Origin: Paraburkholderia susongensis
GTDB taxonomy: Bacteria; Pseudomonadota; Gammaproteobacteria; Burkholderiales; Burkholderiaceae
Assembly: GCF_900177725.1 (NCBI RefSeq)
Contig: NZ_FXAT01000004.1
Location: 620,001-684,000, forward strand
Length of the DNA stretch: 64,000 nucleotides
Direction of reading: 5' to 3'
Shown: one piece after another, positions 25,238 to 33,798 of the stretch
Position numbering within the stretch: the first letter of the stretch is position 1
How the letters are laid out: each line of letters opens with the position of its first letter
Made by a program: the position numbers and the translations under genes
The notes under the pieces: model-generated
The model's input: the letters and a program-made list of their open reading frames with translations, nothing else
Told to the model about the DNA's origin: nothing
The model's database searches: none

Positions 25238-26584
25238 GTGTCAGTCAATAAAGGGGCAAGGTGGAAAGCCGTGGTCGCGTCCACGATCGGCAATGCATTG
25301 GAATGGTACGATTTTCTGATTTTCGGGTATCTGTCTGTCATTATCGCCAAACAGTTCTTCCCGAGCGATGGCTCCGTCGCTCCCATGCTGTTGACCACGG
25401 CTACTTTCGGTATCGGTTTTATTATTAGACCTATTGCGGGCATTGCAATTGGTCTCTACGCGGATCGGGTCGGCAGGAAAGCGGCCTTGTCTTTCGTAAT
25501 TCTGCTAATGCTCGTTTCGACTGCGATGCTGGCGTTCTCGCCGACCTATCATCAAGTCGGCATCATTGCGCCTATCATCGTCGTTGTTTCGCGGATTCTG
25601 CAAGGCATCTCGGTTGGCGGGGAGTTCGGCAGCGCCACTGCGCTGTTGATCGAGTACGCGCCACCTCATCGACGCGGTTTCTATGGCAGTTGGCAGATGT
25701 TCTCGCAATCGATCGGCGTATTCCTGGCAACCCTCATGGGCGCTCTGCTGACAAGCGTTTTCACCGCGGAGGCGTTGGAGTCGTGGGCATGGCGTATTCC
25801 GTTCGTGGTCGGTTTAATCATTGGACCGATCGGCTTTTACATTCGCCGGAATATGGAGGATCCCGCCGTATTCCTGGCGGAGGCAAAAGCAGAGAAAGTT
25901 TCGATCTCGCAGATCTTCCGTCACTACCCCGCGGAGATGTTCGTATCCTTCGCATTGAGCGCGGTGACGAACATCATGGTCTACGTGCTGATCGCGTACC
26001 TTCCCATCTATGCGGTTCAATCACTCAGGACCCCGGCCAATGCGCCGTTTATGGTGCTGACGGTGGCACTCCTTGTGAGAATGATGCTTGTTCCATGTTT
26101 TGGCCATCTGTCCGATAAAATCGGCAGAAAGAAAATCATGGCGGTAGCGCTCGTGGTCTTCGCGATCGTCATCTATCCAGCGTTCATCTGGCTGACCAGG
26201 CACCCAACGACCTCTTCCCTGATGATGGTCGAATTGTTGTTTGCGTTGCTGATGGCAGCCACGCTCGGCCCGGTATCGACAACGCTCGCCGAACTGTTCC
26301 CGACTCACCTGCGCTCGACAGGTCTGTCCATTACCTATAACCTGGCTGCTTCCGTGCTGGGCGGATTTACACCGTTCCTGCTGACGTGGCTGGTTGCCAA
26401 AACTGGCGATCCATTAATGCCCGCTCACTATCTCGTCGGGTTCCTGGTGCTGGGCGCGATTTCACTGCGATTCTACCGGGAGGGAGACTGGAAGTCGTTG
26501 CCGGCCGCCCGTCTCGACGTAGGCTCCGCTGCGCAGGACGTCGATCTCATGCGGGATGGCGTGCAGTCTGTTCGCAAGGCATAG
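25238..26584 (+). CDS. MHS-family MFS transporter (metabolite:H+ symporter)
   Basis: A 448-aa, 12-helix proton symporter. Diagnostic MHS features: IGNALEWYDFLIFGYLS in helix 1, GADRVGRKAA-type motif A (LYADRVGRKAALSF), RILQGISVGGEFGSATALLIE in helix 4 and PPHRRGFYGSWQ after it. This group imports citrate, alpha-ketoglutarate, shikimate, proline/betaine or aromatic acids. The start is GTG after AGGAG at 25227-25231. It lies 121 bp upstream of the unusual ammonia-lyase-family gene on the same strand and probably feeds it. Confidence 0.9.
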   Translation: MSVNKGARWKAVVASTIGNALEWYDFLIFGYLSVIIAKQFFPSDGSVAPMLLTTATFGIGFIIRPIAGIAIGLYADRVGRKAALSFVILLMLVSTAMLAFSPTYHQVGIIAPIIVVVSRILQGISVGGEFGSATALLIEYAPPHRRGFYGSWQMFSQSIGVFLATLMGALLTSVFTAEALESWAWRIPFVVGLIIGPIGFYIRRNMEDPAVFLAEAKAEKVSISQIFRHYPAEMFVSFALSAVTNIMVYVLIAYLPIYAVQSLRTPANAPFMVLTVALLVRMMLVPCFGHLSDKIGRKKIMAVALVVFAIVIYPAFIWLTRHPTTSSLMMVELLFALLMAATLGPVSTTLAELFPTHLRSTGLSITYNLAASVLGGFTPFLLTWLVAKTGDPLMPAHYLVGFLVLGAISLRFYREGDWKSLPAARLDVGSAAQDVDLMRDGVQSVRKA

Positions 26585-26655
26585 CATCGGTTTCTGGCGC
26601 AAGTGTGGCATCAACCGCCGAACCTCATTTCACATCGCTGTCCTCGAGTGACAGC

Positions 26656-26678
26656 CGCATGAATTGCAGATTCATGCG
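26656..26678. promoter_or_regulatory. Inverted repeat, candidate operator of the lyase gene
   Basis: CGCATGAAT (26656-26664), 5-nt spacer, ATTCATGCG (26670-26678): perfect 9-bp arms, 27 bp before the lyase start. The half-site CATGRAT also occurs in the larger inverted repeat in front of the porin operon at 31335-31369, so a shared regulator is plausible. Confidence 0.5.
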
Positions 26679-26705
26679 AACCGTACAAACCAGGAATAGT
26701 TTTCA

Positions 26706-28154
26706 ATGAACAAAACGGTGCTGATTGACGGTGAAACTCTGAGTGCGCGAAAGGTAGTGGAGATTGCACGGTTCCACGCTCCTGTCGCGCTTGCCCAGGA
26801 AGCCGTGGAATGCATGCAGGCCGCCCGGCAGGTGGTCGAGCGGGCAGTAAGCCGCGGCGATCGTGTGTATGGCGTGACTACGAGTGTCGGCGCGAAGACC
26901 GGCGTTCCGCTGGAGACGGCGCGGATCGAAGAATTCAATCGCCGGCTTCTCGAGACTCATAACTTCGGTCACGGCCCCACGGCACCGGACGAAGTCGTGC
27001 GCGCGATGCTGGTTATTCTCCTGAATTCGATGGCCTCGGGTCGGCTTGGCGTACGCCCGGTATTGGCTACCATGCTCGTCGACGCGCTCAACAGCCGCCG
27101 CACGTTTCGCGTTCATGTGTGGGGATCAATCGGCCAGAGCGACATGTCGCCTATGGCGGATCTCGCTCTGGACTTGTACTCGGAACTCACGCTGACCTCG
27201 GGCGAAGCACTCGCGCTTCTCAATTCCAGTGCGCTTTCGCTCGGCCTCGCCGCGATCGCGATCGATGACCTCCGGCGCCTGCTGAACTCATGGACGATTG
27301 CCTGCGCGCTGAGTATGGAGGGTTTTGCCGCCAATCCATCCATCCTTTCGCCTGCCGCCGTCCGTTCACGACCATTCGAAGGACTGCGATTCGCGGCCGG
27401 GTCGATTCGCGCCCGGCTCGAAGGCAGCTACATTCTGGGCAGCGACGGACCTCGTCATCTGCAGGATCCTCTTTGCTTTCGCTCGCTGCCGATCACATTG
27501 GGGAATGCGTTCGACTGTTTCGCGTTCGCGGACAAGCAGATTGCCATCGAACTCAATGCCAGTCAGAACAACCCCGTCGTGTCGATCGAGGACGAGACGC
27601 TGATATCGGTGGCCAACTTCGACATGCTGTCGCTGTCGATGTCGCTCGACACGCTCAGACTGGCATTTTCACCTGTCGTCACCAGTTCCACGGAACGGGT
27701 CGCAAAGCTGACCGATTCGTTCTGGTCCGGACTGCCGGTGGGGCTGATCGAGGAAGACGGTGTTGGACTACCCGGCTTCAACGGTATGGCGCAATTCCAC
27801 AAGTCGCTGGCTTCCGAGGTACGGCTGCTCGCGGCGCCCACGGTCATCGAGCTTGCCAGTTCGAGCCATTCGAACGGTAATCTCGACCGTGCCAGTATGG
27901 CGACCGTCGCGGCGCGGCGCGCGCGGGAAACAGTGGAGCTCTGCCGCTCGCTGCTGGCGATGGAACTCATGGTCGCGGCCCAGGCTGTCGAAATACGCCA
28001 GGCGACGCCGCTCGGCGTCTCGACGGGCAAGCTGTTTAAATTCGTCCGCAGCCTCGTGCCTTATGCGGCCGGCCGCGAGCGGGTGCCTCATCCGGCGCCG
28101 CTCCTCGCGGCGCTCGACGAGCGGGAATACGACCTGACCACCGTGGCGTCGTGA
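26706..28154 (+). CDS. Aromatic amino acid ammonia-lyase family protein lacking the MIO triad
   Basis: A 482-aa HAL/PAL-fold protein. Conserved: catalytic-loop Tyr 55 (VYGVTTSVGA for the usual YGVNTGFG), LLETHNFGHG, SMASGRLGVRP, LLNSSALSLGLA with the active-site Asn, and Arg 259. Changed: the Ala-Ser-Gly that cyclises to the MIO electrophile is absent; residues 140-149 read GSIGQSDMSP, one residue short of GSVGASGDLAP. The usual QDxYSxRC is QDPLCFRS, so the second catalytic Tyr is Leu 256. Ergothionase, which removes trimethylamine from a betaine, is a known MIO-independent relative. I infer an elimination reaction on an unknown substrate, not ordinary histidine deamination. Confidence 0.82.
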   Translation: MNKTVLIDGETLSARKVVEIARFHAPVALAQEAVECMQAARQVVERAVSRGDRVYGVTTSVGAKTGVPLETARIEEFNRRLLETHNFGHGPTAPDEVVRAMLVILLNSMASGRLGVRPVLATMLVDALNSRRTFRVHVWGSIGQSDMSPMADLALDLYSELTLTSGEALALLNSSALSLGLAAIAIDDLRRLLNSWTIACALSMEGFAANPSILSPAAVRSRPFEGLRFAAGSIRARLEGSYILGSDGPRHLQDPLCFRSLPITLGNAFDCFAFADKQIAIELNASQNNPVVSIEDETLISVANFDMLSLSMSLDTLRLAFSPVVTSSTERVAKLTDSFWSGLPVGLIEEDGVGLPGFNGMAQFHKSLASEVRLLAAPTVIELASSSHSNGNLDRASMATVAARRARETVELCRSLLAMELMVAAQAVEIRQATPLGVSTGKLFKFVRSLVPYAAGRERVPHPAPLLAALDEREYDLTTVAS

Positions 28155-28234
28155 GTCAGCGAGTCATCGAGTCAGCGCGGCCAGCTCGGCAGGCCGCTGG
28201 ACGATGGCGCAGTGGTGCGCCGTGACGGTCGGGC

Positions 28235-28996
28235 CTATAGCTGCGCCGAGATCCGCTTCGACACGTCGCGCAGCCGGCCGAAGTAGCGCTCGACGACCTT
28301 GTCGACCGTCAGTGCCGACGAGAACCATGTGAGCCCAATCGACGCGACCACGAATTCGTTTGCCATCACTGGTACCGCGAGCGTGCCGGACACCGGGCGC
28401 ACGGTCGAGTCGCGCAGCGCGTAGCCGCGCTGCAGGGTTTCGGCGAGCATTGCCTGCACCGCCTTGTGGTCCTGCGCAAGGCGGTCTTCGGGGTGATGGC
28501 TCTGCCGGACGATTTCCAGCAGCATCTCCTGCTCGTCGGCCGAGCAGAATGCGAGATACGCGCGGCCAAGGGCGCGTGACACGAGGCTCAGCCGCATGTT
28601 GATCGATGAGTGCAGCAACGACAACGGCGAATACGGGATCGTGCTGTAACGGACGACGAGCGCATCGACGTCGAGCATCCCGACGGCGATCGGCCATTTG
28701 ATTTCTTCGGTCAACTCGCGCACGAGCGGCCCAGCGATCTCGACGACGCGCGGCACGTGGTGATACCCCGAATTCAGTGCGTTGACGCCGTCGAGCAGCC
28801 GGTATTCTCCGGGCCGCGCGCCGCGCGCGACGAGTCCCAACTCTTCGAACGTACGCAGCAGCCTGACCAGCGTCGGCTTCGGCAGCAATGTCAGCTGATG
28901 CAGGCCGTCGAGCGTCGAGACGGGCATCTGGTTTAGCGCGCGCAGCAGGGTGATGGCCCGCTCGACTGCGCGGATCGACGAGTCTCGTTCCGCCAT
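28235..28996 (-). CDS. IclR-family transcriptional regulator
   Basis: A 253-aa cytosolic repressor or activator of catabolic genes. The N-terminal winged helix-turn-helix (about residues 8-70: SIRAVERAITLLRALNQMP, then LPKPTLVRLLRTFEELGLV) is followed by the IclR effector domain (YHHVPRVVEIAGPLVRELTEE, LSLVSRALGRAYLAFCS, TLAVPVMANEFVVASIG). I start at MAERDSS because it puts the HTH at the usual distance. Convergent with the lyase gene and codirectional with the aldolase and MFS genes; it is the only regulator in the accessory region. A short inverted repeat at 29016-29026 lies just upstream. Confidence 0.93.
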   Translation of the reverse strand: MAERDSSIRAVERAITLLRALNQMPVSTLDGLHQLTLLPKPTLVRLLRTFEELGLVARGARPGEYRLLDGVNALNSGYHHVPRVVEIAGPLVRELTEEIKWPIAVGMLDVDALVVRYSTIPYSPLSLLHSSINMRLSLVSRALGRAYLAFCSADEQEMLLEIVRQSHHPEDRLAQDHKAVQAMLAETLQRGYALRDSTVRPVSGTLAVPVMANEFVVASIGLTWFSSALTVDKVVERYFGRLRDVSKRISAQL

Positions 28997-29015
28997 TGTG
29001 TCGCTCTGATCAGTG

Positions 29016-29026
29016 GTCCGGCGGAC
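29016..29026. promoter_or_regulatory. Short inverted repeat upstream of the IclR-type gene
   Basis: GTCCG-G-CGGAC, a perfect 5-bp dyad 20 bp before the regulator's start codon. Position suits autoregulation; the short length keeps confidence low. Confidence 0.3.
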
Positions 29027-29112
29027 ATTGCGGGAGCCGTAAAGGAACAGCCCATGCCCTGTGAAGAAACACGAATTATCGCAGTTTCGCCGGCGTACCG
29101 GCATGTGCCGCG

Positions 29113-29829
29113 TCAGGCCATCAGCCCGAGCGCGCCTTTGCGCAGCAGTGACTGGTCCGAGCCGATCACGAACCAGGTCGCGCCCATCTGCGCGAATTCT
29201 TCGCATTCGCGTGCGTCGCCAAGCGCGACGCCGCCCGTCTTGCCGACGTCTCTCGCGATGGCGAGCACGTCGACGGTCGCCCGCATCACGTCGGGTGCGC
29301 GGGCATCAGTCAGACCGAACGACAGAGCGAGATCCGCGCGCCCGACGAAGAGGCCCGCGACGCCGTCGACGTCGGCGATCTCGCGGGCGGCGGCGCAGCC
29401 GGCGCGGCTCTCGATCTGACAGATGACGGTCGTGCTGTTGCCCGCATCGACGGCGCGTTTCATGCCCATCGCGCCGTAGCCGGCGAAGCGCGGCGAGCTC
29501 GAGAAGCCGCGCTCCCCGTCCAGAAAGCGCGTACGGGCGACGAGACGGCGCGCGTCGTCACCCGAGTCGACGTGCGGCACGAGCAGGCCCGACACGCCGA
29601 GATCGAGCGCCGACTGGATCGTTGCCGCCTGCATGTCGGGAATTCTGACGAATAGCGGCAGCCCGACCGAGCGCGCGGCGATCACCATGATGTCGAGTGT
29701 GCTGCGGTCGAACGGTGCATGTTCGGCATCGATGACCGCGAAATGGAGGCCAGCGCCGCCGAGGATCTCGATGATCTGTGGTGCGCCGGTTTTGACGAAA
29801 GTGCCGATCTGGTGTGTGGTGCCGTGCAT
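29113..29829 (-). CDS. HpcH/HpaI-family aldolase
   Basis: A 238-aa class II pyruvate-type aldolase (TIM barrel, divalent metal). Key residues seen: base His 37 in DAEH (residues 34-37), Arg 62 (FVRIPD) for the oxyacid carboxylate, metal ligands Glu 140 (CQIES) and Asp 166 (GRADLALSFG). Enzymes of this family cleave 4-hydroxy-2-oxo acids such as 4-hydroxy-2-oxoheptanedioate or 2-keto-3-deoxy acids to pyruvate and an aldehyde or keto acid. In this cluster it is the likely last, carbon-carbon cleaving step. It follows the MFS gene by 39 bp on the same strand. Confidence 0.9.
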   Translation of the reverse strand: MHGTTHQIGTFVKTGAPQIIEILGGAGLHFAVIDAEHAPFDRSTLDIMVIAARSVGLPLFVRIPDMQAATIQSALDLGVSGLLVPHVDSGDDARRLVARTRFLDGERGFSSSPRFAGYGAMGMKRAVDAGNSTTVICQIESRAGCAAAREIADVDGVAGLFVGRADLALSFGLTDARAPDVMRATVDVLAIARDVGKTGGVALGDARECEEFAQMGATWFVIGSDQSLLRKGALGLMA

Positions 29830-29868
29830 GACGATGAGGGCCGGTGAAAGCGAAGGGCGCGCGCCGGA

Positions 29869-31188
29869 TCAGAGCGCGGACGGGTTGACAGGCGCGCGGC
29901 GGTTCGCGAGTTCCATCGCGAACGCAGTGCCGCCGAGGAGCAGCAAACACAGCGCGGGCAGCAGCATGGCGTAGCTGGCATGGCCGAGCGTTTTGCCGAT
30001 CCACGGCATCGCGTTCTGTGCGAGGAAGCCGCCGAAGTTGCCGATGCTGCTGATCGCGGCGAGGCTCGCGGCGGCGCGCCGGCCGCTGAAGTATTTGGAC
30101 GGCAACGACCAGAAGCACGGCAGCAGCAGCGACGTGCACGGCGTGCCCAACACGAGTGCGATGTAGCGGTACACGGGATCGCTGACGAGCAGGCTGACGA
30201 CGAACGCGACGCAGCCGATCGTGCCGATCGCGGCGGCGGCGACGCGCACCTCGCTATCGCGCTTCAGCATCCGTGGCACGGTCAGCAGAAGCACTGCGGT
30301 CAGCGCCCACGGAAGCATCGTCAAAAGGCCGTTGAGCGAACTCGACACGCCGAATCCCTTGATGACGGTCGGCAGCCAGTAGATGATCCCGTACAGCGAC
30401 GTCAGCAGCAGCGTGTAGCCGAGCGCGAATGCCATCACGACGGGATCGCGCAGCACAGTCCAGACGGTGCCTTCGTGGTTCGTCGACGGCGCTTCGTCGG
30501 TGACCATCTTCGCGAGGCGGGCGCGGTCGCCCGGCTCGAGGAAGCGCGCGGTCTCGATGCTCCGCGGCAGGCACAACAGCACGATCGGCGAGAGCACGAG
30601 TGCGAACGCGCCCGTCACGATGAACACCCACTGCCAGCCCGCGTGATTCAGCGTGCCGTCGAGCGACAGCAGCATCCCGCCAAATGCGGAGCCGAGCATG
30701 TTGCCGAGCGCGCTGCCGAGTGTCAGCAGCGCGACCGCGCGCACCTGGTAACGGCGCGGCAGCCAGACGGTCAGGTAATAGACGAGGCCCGGATACAGGC
30801 CCGCTTCCGCCGCGCCGACGAGAAAGCGCAGCGCGGCGAACATCGAGCCCGACGACGTGTAAGCGAGCAGCACCGTCGCGATCCCCCAGCTCAGCATGAT
30901 CCGGAAGATCCATTTCGGTGCGCCGAAACGGTGGACGCCGAGCGCGCTCGGAATCTCGAAGATCAGGTAGCCGATGAAGAAGAGCGATGACGCGAGGCCG
31001 TAAGCCGTCTCGCTCAGGCCAATCTGGTGGACCATCTGCAGCTTCGCGAAGCTGACGTTCATCTTGTCGACGACCGATACCAGGTAGGTCACCATGACAA
31101 GCGGCATGATTTTCCACCAGACGCGCCGGATCAGGCGCTCGTCGTACTCGGCAACCGGATTGGCCGTTGCGGCCAGTGAAATCTCCAT
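29869..31188 (-). CDS. MFS transporter, anion:cation symporter (ACS) type
   Basis: A 439-aa, 12-helix carrier. RRVWWKIMPLVMVTYLVSVVDKMNVSFAK at helix 1 and LIFEIPSALGVHRFGAPKWIFRIMLSWG in the motif A region are typical of the ACS family (phthalate, glucarate, tartrate and similar organic anions). It starts with ATG after GGAGGAG. With the aldolase it forms a minus-strand pair, divergent from the porin operon across a 386-bp control region. It would import an organic acid used by the surrounding enzymes. Confidence 0.9.
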   Translation of the reverse strand: MEISLAATANPVAEYDERLIRRVWWKIMPLVMVTYLVSVVDKMNVSFAKLQMVHQIGLSETAYGLASSLFFIGYLIFEIPSALGVHRFGAPKWIFRIMLSWGIATVLLAYTSSGSMFAALRFLVGAAEAGLYPGLVYYLTVWLPRRYQVRAVALLTLGSALGNMLGSAFGGMLLSLDGTLNHAGWQWVFIVTGAFALVLSPIVLLCLPRSIETARFLEPGDRARLAKMVTDEAPSTNHEGTVWTVLRDPVVMAFALGYTLLLTSLYGIIYWLPTVIKGFGVSSSLNGLLTMLPWALTAVLLLTVPRMLKRDSEVRVAAAAIGTIGCVAFVVSLLVSDPVYRYIALVLGTPCTSLLLPCFWSLPSKYFSGRRAAASLAAISSIGNFGGFLAQNAMPWIGKTLGHASYAMLLPALCLLLLGGTAFAMELANRRAPVNPSAL

Positions 31189-31574
31189 GTCTCCTCCAAC
31201 GGGGCGTACCGGCTGCACCGCGCGGTCGCCCGGTGTAACGCCGGCTCTTTTTGTGTGAGAGCGGGGCCGTGCCGGAATGTGCTCGGCCCACGGCGGGCAA
31301 TACTACGCCGCGCCTATTTCGCTCACCAGCGCGAATCCCATGGATTTCGCACGGTGAAATCCATGGGATCAATCCCCAGAGGACAAAGGACCACCAGGAA
31401 GACCGCCAGGCACCTCGCTTTTCGTGCTGCGAAATGTTATCGAAACGCGCTTGGCTCGCCGCGGCGTGCGTGGAACCATACGTCGCGTCGAACTGGGCGG
31501 GCCCGGACCCAGGACCCCGCATCGATGACCGCAGCGCCCGTCGCGAACGGGCCATGACAATACGAGGAGACACC
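31189..31574. other. Divergent control region of the catabolic cluster
   Basis: 386 bp between the MFS/aldolase pair and the porin operon. No credible ORF. It contains the large perfect inverted repeat at 31335-31369 and a GAGGAG ribosome-binding site for the porin at 31564-31569. Confidence 0.65.
31335..31369. promoter_or_regulatory. Large perfect inverted repeat, candidate operator
   Basis: Arms ATCCCATGGATTTC (31335-31348) and its exact complement GAAATCCATGGGAT (31356-31369) with a 7-nt spacer. The nested TGGATTTC/GAAATCCA dyad is of a kind bound by IclR-type dimers. Placed midway between divergent genes, it could control both sides. Shares CATGRAT half-sites with the repeat at 26656-26678. 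Confidence 0.6.
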
Positions 31575-32753
31575 ATGAAAACATCGTTGACGCTGATCGC
31601 TGCCGCAGCATGTGGGATCGCGTGTACCGCTCACGCGCAGAGCAGCGTGACGCTCTACGGCATTGTCGATGCCGGCTATCGCTACAACAGCAATGCGGGC
31701 GGCAAGTCGCAGTCCGCCATCGCGGGCGGCAACGAAAGCGCGTCGCGCTTTGGCATCACCGGTAGCGAGGATCTCGGCGGCGGCTATCGCGCCGTTTTCA
31801 CGTTGGAAAACGGCTTCACGACGACGACGGGCGCGTTGCAGGCCGGCCTGATGTTTGGCCGGCAGGCCTTCGTCGGGCTCGGCACGCCGTTCGGTACGGT
31901 CACGCTCGGCCGCCAATACCTGACGCTGTCGAGCTATCTCGGGCCTTTCGAGGCTGGCAGCGACTGGGCGGCGCGCGGCGCGGGCTGGGGGTATCACCCT
32001 GGCGGCCTCGACGACGTCGACGGCACAGAGCGTGCGAACAATGCGATCAAGTATGTGAGCCCGCGGTATCGCGGCCTGCAGGTTAGTGCGACCTACAGCC
32101 TTGGCGGGGTCGCCGGCGATGTGACCCGCAACGGGATGATCTCGGCCGGCGCAGACTACGCGCAAGGACCGTTCAAGCTCGCGGCCGCCTATCTGTTCGT
32201 TAAGAATCCGAACTATTCGCTGTTCGGCAACAATGCGACCAGCAGCGCGACTGGCAATAACATCTCGAGCCCTGTCTTCAGCGGCTACGCGACAGCGGGC
32301 TCGCAGCAGGTGTTCGGCGCCGGCACGTCGTACGACATCGGCAAGTTCACTCTTGGCGGGATCTACACGAATACGAAGTTCGCAGATCTCGGCGCGACCG
32401 CCGTCGCGGGCGCCACACTGCCCGCGAGCGAAGTCGGCCGGAGCGTGACGTTCAACACCGCGGAGGCGAACCTGAAGTACCGGCTGACACCGGCGCTGCA
32501 GTTCGGTCTTGCGTATGCGTATACGCGCGCCAGTTCTTTCAACGGACAAAGCGGCGCGAGCTATCAGCAATGGAATCTCGGTGCAAACTATGCACTCTCG
32601 AAGAGGACCGACCTCTACTGCGTGGTGCTGCACGAGAAGGCGGCGGGATACGACTCGACCGGGCATCGCGCGGTTGCTGCGTTGACGTCCGCGACGCCGT
32701 CGGCGAGCGACACGCAGACTGGCTTTACCGTCGGAATCCGACACCTGTTCTAG
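31575..32753 (+). CDS. Gram-negative outer-membrane porin (OmpC-like, Burkholderia type)
   Basis: A 392-aa general porin. Signal peptide with cleavage at AHA-QSSVTLYG; the mature protein begins with SVTLYGIVDAGYRY, has GSRFGITGSEDLGGGYRAVFTLENGF-like strand sequence, an acidic/aromatic loop 3 region and a terminal Phe (VGIRHLF) for BAM insertion. It forms a trimeric beta barrel in the outer membrane. It is the first gene of a plus-strand run with the amidohydrolase, flavin reductase-like and cupin genes, so it likely admits the pathway substrate. The starting ATG follows GAGGAG. Confidence 0.93.
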   Translation: MKTSLTLIAAAACGIACTAHAQSSVTLYGIVDAGYRYNSNAGGKSQSAIAGGNESASRFGITGSEDLGGGYRAVFTLENGFTTTTGALQAGLMFGRQAFVGLGTPFGTVTLGRQYLTLSSYLGPFEAGSDWAARGAGWGYHPGGLDDVDGTERANNAIKYVSPRYRGLQVSATYSLGGVAGDVTRNGMISAGADYAQGPFKLAAAYLFVKNPNYSLFGNNATSSATGNNISSPVFSGYATAGSQQVFGAGTSYDIGKFTLGGIYTNTKFADLGATAVAGATLPASEVGRSVTFNTAEANLKYRLTPALQFGLAYAYTRASSFNGQSGASYQQWNLGANYALSKRTDLYCVVLHEKAAGYDSTGHRAVAALTSATPSASDTQTGFTVGIRHLF

Positions 32754-32806
32754 ACGCCGGCCAAGGCCCGGCGTCACGAAGCAACCTGTATTTGAATGGA
32801 GATGAC

Positions 32807-33769
32807 ATGCGTTCCACGCAACCCGTAGCGGCTGGTTCTTCCGGCCAAACTGTCAAGCTGTTCGATTCGCACGCGCACCTCGTTGCGGACGACATGACGC
32901 GCTACCCGCGTAATCCGATGAAACGCTCGCCGAATGCGCCGCCGCGCCTGCCGGGTGTGATCGGTCTACCGGGCGGCAAGCACGGCCCGAACCCGATCAA
33001 CGAAGTGCCGGACGTAACGCGAATGCTGCCGTGGATGCGCGAAGCGGGTGTCGTCGAAGCCGTTGCGGTCCAGAAGCGGATGGTCTACCGATACGACAAT
33101 AGCTATATTCTCGACTCGTCCGACGCGCATCCGGACACTTTCTCGGCTGTCGTGATTCTCGACGCCGAGGACGAGCACACGCCGTCGCTCGTGCGCAGCT
33201 ACGTTGAAAAGCACGGCCTGGCCGGCGTGCGCCTGTTCGGCGGCCGCGAGCCCGACGGTACGATGCCGTGGCTGGATTCGCCGCGCGCGCTGCAGACGTG
33301 GGCCGTCGCGAACGAACACGGAATCGTGATGGACATCGAAGTGCTCGCCGCGGGCGGCGGTGGGCCGTCGGTGCAGGCGATCATCGCGCTCGCGCGGCGA
33401 TTCCCTCGTCTGCGCGTGGTACTCGACCACATGCTCGAACCGGAGGTCGAGGATGACAACTTCGGCTTCGACTCCCGCTTCGAGCCGCTTGCGGCCGAGC
33501 CGAACATCTTTTTCAAGTTCACGTCGATCAATCTCGACATCTATCGCGAGACGGATACGCCGGCGGACCAGGCGCTGCGCCGTGCGGTCGACATGTTCGG
33601 CGCAGACCGGATCATGTGGGGCTCGGATATCGGTACGTCGTCGGGTACGTATCGGGATATGGTGCAGCGGATTCTCGGCGCGACCGCGCTACTGACCGAA
33701 GTGGAACGTCACGCGGTGTTGTACGAAACCGGCAAGGCCGTGTTCGTGAAAGGCGGCCTGCGCGGTTGA
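32807..33769 (+). CDS. Amidohydrolase, PDC lactonase (LigI)-like
   Basis: A 320-aa TIM-barrel amidohydrolase (COG3618-type). Seen: the first-strand FDSHAHL with His 22 and His 24, later VVLDHML and the C-terminal IMWGSDIG with the catalytic Asp. Relatives include 2-pyrone-4,6-dicarboxylate lactonase and 4-sulfomuconolactone hydrolase, which open lactones made after aromatic ring cleavage. I chose the ATG at 32807 with GGAG at 32798-32801; the open frame extends upstream into the porin gene but is not coding there. It is 53 bp after the porin stop. Confidence 0.85.
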   Translation: MRSTQPVAAGSSGQTVKLFDSHAHLVADDMTRYPRNPMKRSPNAPPRLPGVIGLPGGKHGPNPINEVPDVTRMLPWMREAGVVEAVAVQKRMVYRYDNSYILDSSDAHPDTFSAVVILDAEDEHTPSLVRSYVEKHGLAGVRLFGGREPDGTMPWLDSPRALQTWAVANEHGIVMDIEVLAAGGGGPSVQAIIALARRFPRLRVVLDHMLEPEVEDDNFGFDSRFEPLAAEPNIFFKFTSINLDIYRETDTPADQALRRAVDMFGADRIMWGSDIGTSSGTYRDMVQRILGATALLTEVERHAVLYETGKAVFVKGGLRG

Positions 33770-33798
33770 CGCGACCCAGATCTGAAAAGGAGATATCG

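Noticed and set aside
25003..25251. 82-codon ORF upstream of the MHS carrier
   Set aside because: It runs into the carrier start in another frame, lacks a ribosome-binding site and resembles no protein.
26706..28154. Calling the lyase-family gene hutH (histidine ammonia-lyase)
   Set aside because: The MIO triad and one catalytic Tyr are missing and no hutU, hutI or hutG genes are adjacent.
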